Assembly (NCBI RefSeq): GCF_010725885.1
Contig: NZ_AP022600.1
Location: 2,418,001 to 2,482,000, forward strand
Direction of reading: 5' to 3'
DNA: 64,000 nt
Origin: Mycolicibacterium tokaiense
GTDB taxonomy: Bacteria > Actinomycetota > Actinomycetes > Mycobacteriales > Mycobacteriaceae
How positions within the stretch are numbered: position 1 is the first letter of the stretch; each line of letters opens with the position of its first letter. This document shows positions 1 to 9,764 of the stretch, in pieces. The notes beneath the pieces were generated by a model. The model did not search any database. It saw only the letters and a list, made by a program, of their open reading frames with translations, and was not told where the DNA came from. The position numbers and the translations under genes were made by a program.

Positions 1-618
1 CTACCGGCCGTGCAGCGCGATCTGCAGCAGACGGCGCAGGTGGCCGACATCTACGCCGATGCGGCACCGGACCTGGTGACGGTGCTCAACAACGTGCCCA
101 CCCTGAGCCAGACCATCGTGGACCAGCAGGACAACCTCAACGCCACCCTGCTGGCCGCAACCGGGCTGGCCAACAACGGTTTCGACACCCTGGCGCCGGC
201 GGCCGAGGACTACATCGCCGCCATCAACCGCGCCCGCGCCCCGCTGAAGGTCGTCGGCGAGTACTCACCGATCATCGGGTGCGTACTCAAAGGCACCGGC
301 GAGGCCGTCGACAAGTTCGCCCCGGTGCTCGGCGGCACCCGGCCGGGGCTGTTCGTCTCGTCGAACTTCCTGCCCGGCGCTCCGGCCTACACCTACCCCG
401 AGAGCCTGCCGGTCGTGAACGCCTCCGGCGGACCCAACTGCCGCGGCCTGCCGAACATGCCGAACAAGCAGGTCGGTGGCACCTGGTACCGCTCGCCGTT
501 CCTGGTGACCGACAACGCCTACGTGCCCTACCAGCCCAACACCGAGCTGCAGTTCGACGCTCCGTCCACCCTGCAGTTCCTGTTCAACGGCGCCTTTGCG
601 GAAGGCGACGACTACTGA
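1..618 (+). CDS. mce4A: Mce family protein A, C-terminal part (probable Mce4A)
   Basis: The reading frame is open from the left edge and ends at TGA 616-618, so only about the last 205 residues are present. They lie after the MCE domain: a helical region followed by a tail with conserved Cys (GCVLKG, NCRGLP) and a Trp-Tyr-Arg motif typical of MceA C-termini. MceA proteins form part of a cell-envelope hexameric tunnel that works with YrbE permeases to import lipids. The stop overlaps the next start by one base (TGATG), so it is operonic with mceB. The Mce4 assignment is inferred from the downstream order (two mas genes, then convergent otsA), not from substrate-specific residues. The ATG at position 10 is internal and should not be used as a start. 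Confidence 0.85.
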   Translation, partial: LPAVQRDLQQTAQVADIYADAAPDLVTVLNNVPTLSQTIVDQQDNLNATLLAATGLANNGFDTLAPAAEDYIAAINRARAPLKVVGEYSPIIGCVLKGTGEAVDKFAPVLGGTRPGLFVSSNFLPGAPAYTYPESLPVVNASGGPNCRGLPNMPNKQVGGTWYRSPFLVTDNAYVPYQPNTELQFDAPSTLQFLFNGAFAEGDDY

Positions 619-1655
619 TGGAATCGCGCGGTACGACAGTCAAAGTCGGTGTGTTCACCGTGGTGATGCTGCTGGTGGCAGCGGGCCTGGTGGTGGTCTT
701 CGGGGAGTTCCGCTTCTCCTCCGGCAACACCTTCCACGCCAACTTCAGCAATGCCGCCCGGCTCAAGGCCGGCCAGGACGTCCGCATCGCCGGGGTGCCC
801 GTGGGCTCTGTGCAGGCGGTGTCGCTGAACCCCGACAACACCGTCGACGTCGCCTTCGACGTCAACGACCGCTACCAGCTCTACACTTCGACCCGCGCGG
901 CGATCCGCTACGAGAACCTGGTGGGCGACCGGTACCTGGAGATCACCTCAGGCCCCGGTGAACTGCGCAAGCTGCCCGCCGGCGCCACCATCCCGCAGGA
1001 GAACACCGACCCCGCACTCGATCTCGACGCCCTGCTGGGTGGTCTGCGCCCCGTGCTCAAAGGGCTCGACGGCAGCAAGATCAACGAGATCAGCAATGCA
1101 GTGATCGAACTGTTGCAGGGCCAGGGCGGCGCGCTGCAGCAGTTGCTGTCGAACACCAGCACCTTCACCACCGACCTGGCGGCCCGCGATCAGCTCATCG
1201 GCGACGTGGTGAACAACCTCAACACCGTGCTGGGCACCGTCGACGCCAAGAGTGCCGAATTCGATGCCAGCGTCGACCAACTGCAGCAGCTGATCACCGG
1301 GCTGGCGCAAGGTCGCGACCCCATCGCCGGGGCCATCGGTCCGCTGTCGTCGGCCTCGACCGACCTGACGCAGATGCTGGAGAGTGGGCGCCGTCCGCTG
1401 CAGGGCGTGCTGGAGAACCTGCGTCCGCTGGCCGGCGAGATGGACCGGCGCAAGGCGGAGATCAACGAGGTCATCGAACCGCTGGCCGAGAACTACCTGC
1501 GGCTCAACGCTCTCGGCGCCTACGGCTCGTTCTTCAACATCTACTACTGCTCCATCCGGATGAAGATCAACGGTCCGGCCGGCAGCGACATCCTGATCCC
1601 GTTCGGCGGACCGCCGGACCCGTCCAAGGGGAGGTGCGCTCCTGTCCCAGAGTGA
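618..1655 (+). CDS. mce4B: Mce family protein B (probable Mce4B)
   Basis: A 345-residue protein starting MESRGTTVKVG, with one N-terminal membrane segment (about residues 8-27) and then an MCE/MlaD domain (about 36-115, including the GVPVGSV turn and the NLVGDRYLEI block). A long helical region follows and the tail carries one Cys (YYCSIR). It is a structural subunit of the envelope lipid-import tunnel. The ATG at 618 overlaps the mceA stop, indicating translational coupling. An in-frame extension upstream to about 279 is open but overlaps mceA and is rejected. Family assignment is clear; the Mce4 subtype is inferred from synteny. Confidence 0.9.
   Translation: MESRGTTVKVGVFTVVMLLVAAGLVVVFGEFRFSSGNTFHANFSNAARLKAGQDVRIAGVPVGSVQAVSLNPDNTVDVAFDVNDRYQLYTSTRAAIRYENLVGDRYLEITSGPGELRKLPAGATIPQENTDPALDLDALLGGLRPVLKGLDGSKINEISNAVIELLQGQGGALQQLLSNTSTFTTDLAARDQLIGDVVNNLNTVLGTVDAKSAEFDASVDQLQQLITGLAQGRDPIAGAIGPLSSASTDLTQMLESGRRPLQGVLENLRPLAGEMDRRKAEINEVIEPLAENYLRLNALGAYGSFFNIYYCSIRMKINGPAGSDILIPFGGPPDPSKGRCAPVPE
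1626..1634 (+). promoter_or_regulatory. Strong ribosome-binding site that fixes the CTG start of mceC
   Basis: AAGGGGAGG is nearly perfectly complementary to the 16S 3' end and lies inside the mceB coding region, 7 bases before CTG 1642. No canonical start codon sits at the right distance in the mceC frame, which argues for initiation at CTG. Confidence 0.7.
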
Positions 1656-2703
1656 CGACGGACGCAACCCCGTCCGCACAGGAATCTTCGGCATCGTCCT
1701 GGTGGCATGCCTGGTGCTGGTGTCCTTCGGGTATACCGGGCTGCCCTTCTGGCCGCAGGGCAAGAAGTACGACGCCTTCTTCACCGACGCCGGGGGCATC
1801 ACCCCCGGCAACGACGTCAACGTCTCCGGCATCAAGGTCGGTCAGGTGCAGTCCGTCGGGCTGGCCGGCACCGCCGCGCGGGTGACGTTCACCGTGGACC
1901 GCGACATCGCCGTCGGTGACCAGACATTGGTGGCCATCAAGACCGACACCGTGCTGGGCCAGAAGTCCCTGGACGTCACGCCGGCCGGTGGCGGTGCCTC
2001 GAGCACCATCCCGCTGGGGCGCACCACCACGCCGTACACCCTGGCCACCGCGCTGCAGGATCTCGGCGGCAACACCAAAGCTCTGGACAAGCCGAAATTC
2101 GAACAGGCCCTGGGCATCCTGACCGACACGCTGCGCGACGCCACCCCGGAGCTGCGTGGCGCGCTGGACGGGGTCACCTCGTTGTCGCGCAGCCTCAACG
2201 CGCGTGACGAGGCACTCGGACAGCTGCTGTCGCGCGCGCAGACGGTCACCGCGTCGCTGTCGCGCCGGGCCGATCAGGTCAACAAACTGATCGTCGACGG
2301 CAACCAGCTGTTCGCCGCGCTCGACGAACGCCGACAGGCGCTCAACACCCTGATCGCCGGTATCGACGACGTGTCACAACAGATCTCGGGGTTCGTCGCC
2401 GACAACCGTGAACAGTTCGGTCCCACGCTGACCAACCTCAACCTGGTGCTGGACAATCTCCTCGAGCGCCGCGATCACATCAGTGAGGCCCTGCGCCGTC
2501 TCCCGCCGTATGCCACCGCGCTCGGTGAGGTGGTGGGTTCGACCTCCGGGTTCCAGATCAACCTGTACGGTCTGCCGCCGGCCACCATCTCGGAAGTGTT
2601 GTTGGACACCTACTTCCAGCCGGGCAAGCTGCCCGACAGCCTGTCGGACTACCTGAAGGGCCTGATCGCCGAACGTCTCATCATCAGGCCGAAGTCGCCA
2701 TGA
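1642..2703 (+). CDS. mce4C: Mce family protein C (probable Mce4C), CTG start
   Basis: MceC tunnel subunit of 353 residues. It has an N-terminal membrane helix (about residues 16-34), an MCE domain with ITPGNDVNVSGIKVGQV, and a long helical C-terminal region. The first ATG/GTG in frame is at 1702, inside the membrane helix, and would remove the N-terminal anchor. The frame is closed upstream by a TGA at 1594-1596, and between them there is no ATG, GTG or TTG except that late codon. CTG at 1642 lies 7 bases after the strong ribosome-binding sequence AAGGGGAGG (1626-1634), so it is the best start. This gives a 14-base overlap with mceB. The stop overlaps mceD as ATGA. Confidence 0.88.
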   Translation: MSQSDDGRNPVRTGIFGIVLVACLVLVSFGYTGLPFWPQGKKYDAFFTDAGGITPGNDVNVSGIKVGQVQSVGLAGTAARVTFTVDRDIAVGDQTLVAIKTDTVLGQKSLDVTPAGGGASSTIPLGRTTTPYTLATALQDLGGNTKALDKPKFEQALGILTDTLRDATPELRGALDGVTSLSRSLNARDEALGQLLSRAQTVTASLSRRADQVNKLIVDGNQLFAALDERRQALNTLIAGIDDVSQQISGFVADNREQFGPTLTNLNLVLDNLLERRDHISEALRRLPPYATALGEVVGSTSGFQINLYGLPPATISEVLLDTYFQPGKLPDSLSDYLKGLIAERLIIRPKSP

Positions 2704-4154
2704 CGCGCAACAGGGGAGCACTCGTCGCAGTGGCCGTCGTCCTGGTGCTGGCACTGGGGATCGGTCTGTACCTGGTGTGGCCGGGCCGCACCACCCACAA
2801 GGTGGTCGCGCTGTTCTCATCGGCGGTCGGGCTCTATCCCGGCGACGACGTCCGGGTGGTCGGAGTGCCGGTGGGCACCATCGACTCGATCGAACCCACC
2901 GCCTCCGACGTCAAGATCACCATGTCGATCGACGACGGTGTGCAGCTGCCCGCCGACGCGCGGGCCATCATCGTGGCGCCGAACCTGGTGTCGGCGCGGT
3001 TCATCCAGCTGACACCGGCCTACGACACCTCCACCGGCGCACCCACCCTGGCCGACGGTGCCACCATCGGCATCGACCGCACGGGCGTGCCGGTGGAATG
3101 GGACGACGTCAAGACCGAACTGACCAAGCTCTCGCAGACGCTCGGGCCGCAGAACGGCGGGCTGCAGGGACCGTTGAGCGAGTTCGTGGACCAGGCGGCC
3201 AGCACGTTCGACGGCAACGGCGACTCGTTCCGCAATGCGCTACGCGAATTGTCCCAGACCGCAGGCAGACTCGGTGATTCCAGCACCGACCTGTTCGGCA
3301 CGATCAAGAACCTGCAGGTGCTGGTGAATGCGCTGTCGCAGAGCAACGAGCAGATCGTGCAGTTCTCCAACCACGTGGCGTCGGTGTCGCAGGTGCTGGC
3401 CGACAGCACCCAGGGTCTCGACGCCACCCTGGGCACGCTGAACACCGCCCTGGCCGATGTCCGCGAGTTCATCGGGGAGAACAACCAGACCCTGATCGAC
3501 TCGGTGAACAAGCTGACCGACTTCACCAACATCCTGACCGAGCACAGCGATGACATCGAGCAGGTCCTGCACGTCACGCCCAACGGCCTGGCCAACTTCT
3601 ACAACATCTACAACCCGGCTCAGGGCACCGTCGGCGGAGCGCTGTCGCTGCCCAACTTCGCCAACCCGGTGCAGTTCATCTGCGGCGGCACTTTCGACAC
3701 CGGTGCCAACCCGGACAACTACAAGCGCGCCGAGATCTGCCGCCAGCGCATGGGTCCGGTGCTGCGCCGCATCACCATGAACTTCCCGCCGCTGCTGTTC
3801 CACCCGATCAACAGCATCACCGCCTACAAGGGACAGATCATCTACGACACCCCGGCCACCGAGGCCAAGGCCCAGACGCCGGTGCCGTACCTACAGTGGC
3901 AGCCCGCACCGGGGGTCACGCCCCCGTCCATTCCGCCGGGAGCCACGCTGGGCGACATGGTGCTGCCCCCGCCCGCCGTCGAAGGCCAGATCTCACCCGG
4001 GCCGCCCCACATCGTCGGCAGCGGGCCGCCGCCGGGACCGCCGGTGTCCCCGGACGCACCCGGGGTGCTCGCCCCGCCGCCGCCCGGTACGCCGTCGCTG
4101 CCGCCACCGCCGTGGCCGGTGCCGCCACCGCTGCCGGCAGGGACGGGAGGGTGA
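2700..4154 (+). CDS. mce4D: Mce family protein D (probable Mce4D)
   Basis: A 484-residue MceD subunit. It has an N-terminal membrane helix (about residues 7-27), an MCE domain with GLYPGDDVRVVGVPVGTI, and a long helical domain. A Cys pair region (FICGG, EICRQRMGPV) follows, and the last 80 residues are a proline-rich tail (PPP/PPG repeats). MceD proteins commonly end in such tails, thought to span the envelope. ATG 2700 overlaps the mceC stop (ATGA). Its end overlaps the mceE start by one base. Confidence 0.9.
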   Translation: MTRNRGALVAVAVVLVLALGIGLYLVWPGRTTHKVVALFSSAVGLYPGDDVRVVGVPVGTIDSIEPTASDVKITMSIDDGVQLPADARAIIVAPNLVSARFIQLTPAYDTSTGAPTLADGATIGIDRTGVPVEWDDVKTELTKLSQTLGPQNGGLQGPLSEFVDQAASTFDGNGDSFRNALRELSQTAGRLGDSSTDLFGTIKNLQVLVNALSQSNEQIVQFSNHVASVSQVLADSTQGLDATLGTLNTALADVREFIGENNQTLIDSVNKLTDFTNILTEHSDDIEQVLHVTPNGLANFYNIYNPAQGTVGGALSLPNFANPVQFICGGTFDTGANPDNYKRAEICRQRMGPVLRRITMNFPPLLFHPINSITAYKGQIIYDTPATEAKAQTPVPYLQWQPAPGVTPPSIPPGATLGDMVLPPPAVEGQISPGPPHIVGSGPPPGPPVSPDAPGVLAPPPPGTPSLPPPPWPVPPPLPAGTGG

Positions 4155-5329
4155 TGGTGAAGCACAGGCTGTTCCAGGCCACCGCACTCGGGACCGGCAT
4201 CGTGATGCTCTCGGGCTGCTCGTTCGGCGGGCTCAACTCGCTGGACATGCCGGGCACCCGCGGGCACGGCTCCGGCTCCTACACCGTGACGGTGGAGTTG
4301 CCGGATGTCGCCACCCTGCCGCAGAACTCGCCGGTGATGGTGGACGACGTGACCGTCGGCAGTGTCTCCGGGATCGATGCCATGCAACGTGCCGACGGCA
4401 CGTTCTACGCGGCGGTGACGCTGTCGTTGGACTCGAATGTCGACCTGCCGGACAACGCCACCGCCCGGGTGGCCCAGACGTCGCTGCTGGGCAGCCAGCA
4501 CATCGAACTGGTGCCGCCTGCGGCCGATGCGTCGGCGGCGCGCCTGCGGCAGGGCTCCCACATCCCGGAAGCCAGAGCGGGACGCTACCCGACCACCGAA
4601 GAGGTGCTCGCCTCTCTCGGTGTCGTGGTGAACAAGGGTAATCTCGGTGCACTGCAGGACATCACCGAAGAGCTCTACGCCTCGGTGGCCGGCCGCGCCG
4701 GGCAGTTCGCCGACCTGATGCCCCGGCTGGCCGAGCTCACCGACTCGCTGAACCGCCAGACCGCCGACATCATCGCCGCGGCGGAGGGCCTGAACCGGTT
4801 CGCCGGGATCCTGGCCCAGAACACCGACGCGCTGGGGCGCGCGCTGGACAGCCTGCCCGAGGCGCTGACCGTGTTGAACAACAACAGGTCCAACATCGTG
4901 GACACCTTCGCCGCACTGCAGAACTTCGCGGGCGTGGCCGCCGACATCCTGGCCAAGACCAAGGTGGACTTCGCCGAGGACCTCAAGGACTTCTACCCGG
5001 CGATCAAGGCGCTCAACGACAATGCCGACTACTTCATCAAGGACCTGGCGTTCCTGCCGACGTTCCCCTTCCACTACAAGTACCTGCGGCAGGCGGTGCG
5101 TGGTGACTACCTCAACGTGTTCGTGACGTTCGACCTCACGCTGCGCCGACTCGGCGAATCGATTTTCACCACGTCCGGGTTGGACCCGAACATGAAGCAC
5201 ATGGCTGAGGTGCTCACCCCGCCGGACTTCCTGACCGGCGCCATGGCCAACCTGTCCGGCCAGGCCGCGGATCCGTTCCAGATCCCGGCGGGGACGGCGA
5301 CCCAGCACGGTGACGGAGGTGGCGGCTGA
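4154..5329 (+). CDS. mce4E: Mce family lipoprotein E (probable LprN/Mce4E)
   Basis: A 391-residue MceE. In this subunit the N-terminal anchor is a lipoprotein signal peptide rather than a helix: MVKHR, a hydrophobic stretch, then lipobox LSGC with the lipidated Cys at about residue 20. The MCE domain follows (LPQNSPVMVDDVTVGSVSG, then the SLLGSQHIELVP block), and then the helical tunnel region. ATG 4154 overlaps the mceD stop; the open frame further upstream (to 3896) runs through mceD and is not used. In M. tuberculosis the Mce4 member of this class is LprN. Confidence 0.9.
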   Translation: MVKHRLFQATALGTGIVMLSGCSFGGLNSLDMPGTRGHGSGSYTVTVELPDVATLPQNSPVMVDDVTVGSVSGIDAMQRADGTFYAAVTLSLDSNVDLPDNATARVAQTSLLGSQHIELVPPAADASAARLRQGSHIPEARAGRYPTTEEVLASLGVVVNKGNLGALQDITEELYASVAGRAGQFADLMPRLAELTDSLNRQTADIIAAAEGLNRFAGILAQNTDALGRALDSLPEALTVLNNNRSNIVDTFAALQNFAGVAADILAKTKVDFAEDLKDFYPAIKALNDNADYFIKDLAFLPTFPFHYKYLRQAVRGDYLNVFVTFDLTLRRLGESIFTTSGLDPNMKHMAEVLTPPDFLTGAMANLSGQAADPFQIPAGTATQHGDGGGG

Positions 5330-7026
5330 TGCTCGATCGACTTGCCCGCATCCAGTTGACGATCTTCGCGATCGTCACCGTGCTGACCGTCGGCGCCATC
5401 GCGATCTTCTATCTGCACGTCCCGGCCAAGGTGGGCATCGGTTCCTACAACATCGACGCCAACTTCGCCGCCGGTGGCGGTATCTACGAGAACGCCAACG
5501 TCACCTACCGCGGGGTCACCATCGGGCGGGTGGAGTCCGTCGGGCTCACCCCCGACGGGGTGGTGGCCAACATGCGGCTCAACAGCAACACCCCCGTCCC
5601 GGACAACGTGACGGCCACGGTGAAGAGCGTCTCGGCGGTCGGCGAGCAGTACATCGACCTGGTGCCGCCGCAGGACCCGTCGACCCAGATGCTGGCGGGC
5701 GGCGCCTCGATCGGCCAGGATCGCACTGCCATCGGCCAGGACATCGCCAGCATGCTCGCCGAGGCCGACCGGCTGGTTAGCAGTATCGACAACAGCCGGC
5801 TGCAGGACCTGCTGCGCGAGACCTTCAACGCGTTCAACGGCTCCGGACCGGAACTCGCGCGGTTGATCCAGTCGTCTCGGCTGCTGATCGACGAGGCCAA
5901 CAACAGCTACGGCCAGACGTCGGCGCTGATCGACCAGGCCGGACCGTTCCTGGACGCCCAGATCCGCAGCGGTGACGACATCAAGTCGTTGGCCGACGGG
6001 CTGGCCCGGCTCACCACCCAGGTCACCCAGGCCGACCCCCAGGTGCGCCAGCTGCTGCAGACCGCCCCCGGCGCGGCCGATGTCGCCTCCACCGCGTTCA
6101 GCGGAATCCGGCCCAGTTTCCCGGTGTTGGCGGCCAACCTGGCCAACCTCGGCCGGATCGGCGTGATCTACCACAAGTCACTGGAACAGGCGTTCGTGAT
6201 CTTCCCGGCCCTGATGGCCGCGCTGCTGACCGTCGGCGGCGGCAGCCCGGTGGACGAGGGTGGCAAGCTCGACTTCAAGCTCGCCCTGGGAGATCCGCCC
6301 ACCTGCAACGTCGGTTTCATCCCCGCCACCGAGATCCGTTCACCGGGTGACGAGACCGTGCGCGATCTGCCGACCGACCTGTACTGCAAGGCGGCGCAGA
6401 ACGATCCCGCCGTCGTACGTGGGGCCCGTAACTATCCCTGCATGGAGTTCCCGGGCAAGCGGGCGCCCACGGTGCAGCTGTGCCGCGACCCGAAGGGCTT
6501 CGTGCCGATCGGCAGCAACCCGTGGCGCGGGCCTCCCATCCCGTACGGCACCCCCGTCGAGGACGGCCGCAACCTGCTGCCGCCCAACAAGTTCCCGCTG
6601 ACCCCACCGGGGGCCGACTACGATCCGGGCGACCCGGTGGTGCAGCTGCCGCCCGGGGTGCAACCGGGCCCGGGTCCGGCTCCCAATGCGCCGTTCCCGC
6701 TGCCGGTGCCGCCCAACAACAACGCACCGCCCCCGCCGTGGCCGTTCTTCGCGCCGCCGGATCAGATCGTGCCGCCGTACGGTCGGCCTGCGCCGCCGCC
6801 CCCGCCGGGTGCACCCGCTCCGCCGCCGGCTCCGGCGCCGCCTGCGGGTCCGCTGCCTGCCGAGGCTCCGATGCCGATGGCCGACGGCCCGGCGTACGCT
6901 ACCTACGACCAGGACGGAACGTTCATCGATCCGGCAGGTGGCACCGGCGTGTACGCTGCGGGCGACTCCAAGCACACACCTGCCGAGAATTGGGTAGATC
7001 TCATGCTCGATCCGAGACCGGCTTGA
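5329..7026 (+). CDS. mce4F: Mce family protein F (probable Mce4F)
   Basis: The sixth tunnel subunit, 565 residues; Mce4F of M. tuberculosis is of similar length. It has an N-terminal membrane helix (about 10-28), an MCE domain with YENANVTYRGVTIGRVESV, and a long helical region. Paired Cys follow (PPTCNVGFIP, LYCKAA, YPCMEF, VQLCRDP), and the C-terminal tail of about 130 residues is rich in proline. ATG 5329 overlaps the mceE stop and the end overlaps the next gene by one base (TGATG), so the whole mceA-F set is translationally coupled. Confidence 0.9.
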   Translation: MLDRLARIQLTIFAIVTVLTVGAIAIFYLHVPAKVGIGSYNIDANFAAGGGIYENANVTYRGVTIGRVESVGLTPDGVVANMRLNSNTPVPDNVTATVKSVSAVGEQYIDLVPPQDPSTQMLAGGASIGQDRTAIGQDIASMLAEADRLVSSIDNSRLQDLLRETFNAFNGSGPELARLIQSSRLLIDEANNSYGQTSALIDQAGPFLDAQIRSGDDIKSLADGLARLTTQVTQADPQVRQLLQTAPGAADVASTAFSGIRPSFPVLAANLANLGRIGVIYHKSLEQAFVIFPALMAALLTVGGGSPVDEGGKLDFKLALGDPPTCNVGFIPATEIRSPGDETVRDLPTDLYCKAAQNDPAVVRGARNYPCMEFPGKRAPTVQLCRDPKGFVPIGSNPWRGPPIPYGTPVEDGRNLLPPNKFPLTPPGADYDPGDPVVQLPPGVQPGPGPAPNAPFPLPVPPNNNAPPPPWPFFAPPDQIVPPYGRPAPPPPPGAPAPPPAPAPPAGPLPAEAPMPMADGPAYATYDQDGTFIDPAGGTGVYAAGDSKHTPAENWVDLMLDPRPA

Positions 7027-7727
7027 TGACTGAAGCCGAATCGAAGGACACAGCCGAACAACAGCAGCGGAAACCGGTGCGGCGCCGCGCGTCTCGCGCG
7101 GCCGGCCCGGTGGGAGACGCCGCGGCCACGGCAGTCACCGCCGTGGTCGACAGCGCCCCCGCACCGGTGAGCGCGCCCGCGCGGCCACTGGGCCCGCCGC
7201 CGCGGCGCCGGCCCAACCAGGCCCGCGTGGCGCTGGCCGCCGGGGCGGTGGCGGTGGTGTTGATCGTCGCGCTGACCACCGTCGTGCTGGTGCTTGCGGG
7301 GCAGAAGCGGGACGCCCAGGCTCTGGCCGAACGGGACCAGCGTTTCGTCGACACCGCCACCCAGACGGTGGTGAACATGTTCACCTACACCCCGGACACC
7401 GTGGACGAGAGCGTGAACCGCTTTGTCGACGGCATCAGCGGCCCGCTGCGCGACATGATGAGCCAGGAGAACAACGTCGACAACCTCAAGGCCCTGTTCC
7501 GTGATACCAACGCCAGCTCCGAGGCTGTGGTCAGCGGGAAGGCGCTCGAAGAGATCGACCCGGACACCGACAACGCGTCGGTGCTGGTGGCGGTACGGGT
7601 GACGGTCACCGACATCGACGGGGTGAACAAGCCGTCCCAGGCCTACCGAATGCGCGTCATCGTGCACGAGGACGACAACGGCCGGATGACCGGATACGAC
7701 CTGAAGTACCCGGACGGAGGCAACTGA
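7026..7727 (+). CDS. Mce-associated membrane protein (Mas, Rv3493c-like)
   Basis: A 233-residue protein: an N-terminal cytoplasmic region rich in Arg/Pro/Ala (about residues 1-72), a single membrane helix (about 73-96), then an extracytoplasmic NTF2-like domain containing FVDTATQTVVNMFTY and DGVNKPSQAYRMRV. Mce-associated (Mas) proteins follow mce operons and stabilise or assist the transporter. The start overlaps the mceF stop and the stop overlaps the next gene. Length and position match Rv3493c of the M. tuberculosis mce4 locus, which supports the Mce4 assignment. Confidence 0.85.
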   Translation: MTEAESKDTAEQQQRKPVRRRASRAAGPVGDAAATAVTAVVDSAPAPVSAPARPLGPPPRRRPNQARVALAAGAVAVVLIVALTTVVLVLAGQKRDAQALAERDQRFVDTATQTVVNMFTYTPDTVDESVNRFVDGISGPLRDMMSQENNVDNLKALFRDTNASSEAVVSGKALEEIDPDTDNASVLVAVRVTVTDIDGVNKPSQAYRMRVIVHEDDNGRMTGYDLKYPDGGN

Positions 7728-8221
7728 TGCGGCGCAGGGCGACCTGGCTTTTCGCGGCGGTGGCGGTCCTGGTGTCGGCCGGAATCGTGGCACTGTCGGC
7801 CATGGGCGGGGCGCTGTACTGGGACCGGGTGCAGAACACCGCGCAGCAGAGCACCCGCGCTGCGCTGGGTCCGCTTGCCGAAGAACAGATCCCGAAGGTG
7901 TTCGGCTACGACTACCAAACCGTCGAAGGCAGCCTCACCGACGCCTACAACCTGCTGACGCCGGACTACCGGCGCGAATTCCAGGCCAGGGCCACCGAGC
8001 AGATCATCCCCGAGGCCAGGGAACGGCAGGTGGTCAGCCAGGCCAGTGTCGTCGGCGTCGGAGTGCTGGACGCGCAACGGGATTCGGGTTCGGTCATGGT
8101 GTACATGAACCGCACGGTCACCGACAAGTCCAAAGAACCGTTGTATGACGGCAGCAGACTCAAAGTCGACTATCAGAAGGTCGACGGCAAGTGGCTGATC
8201 AGTTACATCACGCCGATCTGA
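7727..8221 (+). CDS. Mce-associated membrane protein (Mas, Rv3492c-like)
   Basis: A 164-residue protein: a short basic N-terminus (MRRRATW), one membrane helix (about 7-29), then an extracytoplasmic NTF2-like domain (DYQTVEGSLTDAYNLLTPDYRREF to KVDGKWLISYITPI). It is the last gene of the mce operon and ends 7 bases before the convergent otsA stop. Two consecutive Mas proteins and then otsA reproduce the M. tuberculosis Rv3493c-Rv3492c-otsA order, except that no Rv3491-like gene lies between them here. Confidence 0.85.
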   Translation: MRRRATWLFAAVAVLVSAGIVALSAMGGALYWDRVQNTAQQSTRAALGPLAEEQIPKVFGYDYQTVEGSLTDAYNLLTPDYRREFQARATEQIIPEARERQVVSQASVVGVGVLDAQRDSGSVMVYMNRTVTDKSKEPLYDGSRLKVDYQKVDGKWLISYITPI

Positions 8222-8228
8222 CGAGCGG

Positions 8229-9764
8229 TCACATCCTGTCGCCCTGCTCGGTGTTCACCAGCGCCGCGGTGTCGGCGTCGCCCTTGTCGGCCAGGGCGTC
8301 CAGGAACGCCCGCGCCCAGCGGTCGACGTCGTGGGCCAGCACCTGACGGCGCAGCGCGCGCATCCGGCGTCTGCCGTCCTCGGGGTCCTGGCTCAGTGCG
8401 GTCTCGATGGCGTCCTTGACGCCGTTGAGGTCATGCGGGTTCACCAGGTAGGCCTGACGTAATTCGGCTGCAGCGCCGGTGAATTCGCTGAGTACCAGCG
8501 CTCCGCCCAGATCGCTGCGGCAGGCGACGTACTCCTTGGCCACCAGGTTCATCCCGTCGCGCAGCGGCGTGACGAGCATGACGTCGGCGGCGACGAAGAA
8601 CGCGATCAGGTCGTCGCGGGGAACGGGCCGGTGGATGTACTGCACCACCGGGTGGCCCACTTCGCCGAACTCGCCGTTGATGTGCCCGACCTGCCGTTCG
8701 ATGTCGTCGCGCAGCAGCCGGTAGCTCTCCACCCGTTCCCGGCTGGGGGTGGCCAGCTGGATGAACACCACGTTCTCGCGGTCGGCCCGGCCTTCTTCGA
8801 GCAGTTCGGTGAACGCCTCGAGCCGGACGTCGATGCCCTTGGTGTAGTCGAGCCGGTCGACCCCCAACATGATCTTCTTCGGGTTGCCGAGTTCGGCACG
8901 CAGTTCGCGGGCCCGCTTGCGGATGTCGCGGTGGCGGGCCTTCTGATCGAGCTCGTCGGAGTCGATGGAGATGGGGAAGGCCCCGACCTTGACGTTGCGG
9001 AAGCCCACCTGGACCTGGCCGAAGCGGGAGCGCACCCCGACCGTTCCGCGGGAGGTGTTGGCGCCGATGAGGCGCCGCGACAGGATCATGAAGTTCTGCG
9101 CACCGCCGGGGAGGTGGAAGCCCACCAGATCGGCGCCCAGAAGGCCCTCGGTGATCTCGGTGCGCCACGGCATCTGCATGAACAGCTCGACCGGCGGGAA
9201 CGGGATGTGCAGGAAGAACCCGATGGTCAGGTCCGGCCGCAACATGCGCAGCATCTTCGGGACCAGCTGCAGTTGGTAGTCCTGGACCCAGACCGTCGCG
9301 CCGCGGGCGGCCACGCGGGCGGTGGCCTCGGCGAAGCGGCGGTTGACGTCGACGTAGCGGTCCCACCACTTGCGGTGATAGGTGGGCTTGACGATCACGT
9401 CGTGATACAGGGGCCACAGGGTGGCGTTGGAGAAGCCTTCGTAGTACTCGGCGACGTCGTCTGCGGACAGCCGCACGGGGTAGAGCAACAGGTCGTCGTC
9501 GACGATCGGCTCGCTGTGGTCGACGTCGTCGACCGAACCGGCTTCGTCGTCCTCCTCGGCGATGATGCCCGGCCACCCGATCCACGCGCCCTTGCGCTTG
9601 CGCAGCAGGGGCTCGAGTGCGGTGACCAGACCGCCCGGGCTGCGCTTCCAGGTGGTGGAGCCGTCGGGCAGTTTGACCTTGTCGACAGGCAGTCGGTTGG
9701 CGACGACGACGAAGTCGGAGTCGCCCACCGGCTGATCGGTGGCCTGGGACTCCCCAGCCGTCAT
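8229..9764 (-). CDS. otsA: Alpha,alpha-trehalose-phosphate synthase (UDP/GDP-glucose)
   Basis: A 511-residue GT20 glycosyltransferase. It transfers glucose from a nucleotide sugar to glucose-6-phosphate, giving trehalose-6-phosphate for the trehalose pool and trehalose glycolipids. Visible motifs in order: VVVANRLPV at the N-terminus, [41 protein letters not shown], the [12 protein letters not shown] nucleotide-sugar site, and [15 protein letters not shown]. Length is normal for the family. The ATG (9764-9762) directly follows the stop of the small gene upstream (TAGATG), so the two are likely cotranscribed. It converges on the mce operon. Confidence 0.96.
   Translation of the reverse strand: MTAGESQATDQPVGDSDFVVVANRLPVDKVKLPDGSTTWKRSPGGLVTALEPLLRKRKGAWIGWPGIIAEEDDEAGSVDDVDHSEPIVDDDLLLYPVRLSADDVAEYYEGFSNATLWPLYHDVIVKPTYHRKWWDRYVDVNRRFAEATARVAARGATVWVQDYQLQLVPKMLRMLRPDLTIGFFLHIPFPPVELFMQMPWRTEITEGLLGADLVGFHLPGGAQNFMILSRRLIGANTSRGTVGVRSRFGQVQVGFRNVKVGAFPISIDSDELDQKARHRDIRKRARELRAELGNPKKIMLGVDRLDYTKGIDVRLEAFTELLEEGRADRENVVFIQLATPSRERVESYRLLRDDIERQVGHINGEFGEVGHPVVQYIHRPVPRDDLIAFFVAADVMLVTPLRDGMNLVAKEYVACRSDLGGALVLSEFTGAAAELRQAYLVNPHDLNGVKDAIETALSQDPEDGRRRMRALRRQVLAHDVDRWARAFLDALADKGDADTAALVNTEQGDRM

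Noticed and set aside
3842..5308. Long minus-strand ORF (488 codons) opposite mceD/mceE
   Set aside because: It mirrors the codon structure of clear MCE genes on the other strand, has repeated Gly/Arg/Val composition typical of antisense frames in high-GC DNA and no domain.
1..8221. KstR-type sterol repressor site within the mce operon
   Set aside because: No good match to the known KstR motif was seen here; the site would be expected upstream of the yrbE genes, outside the window.
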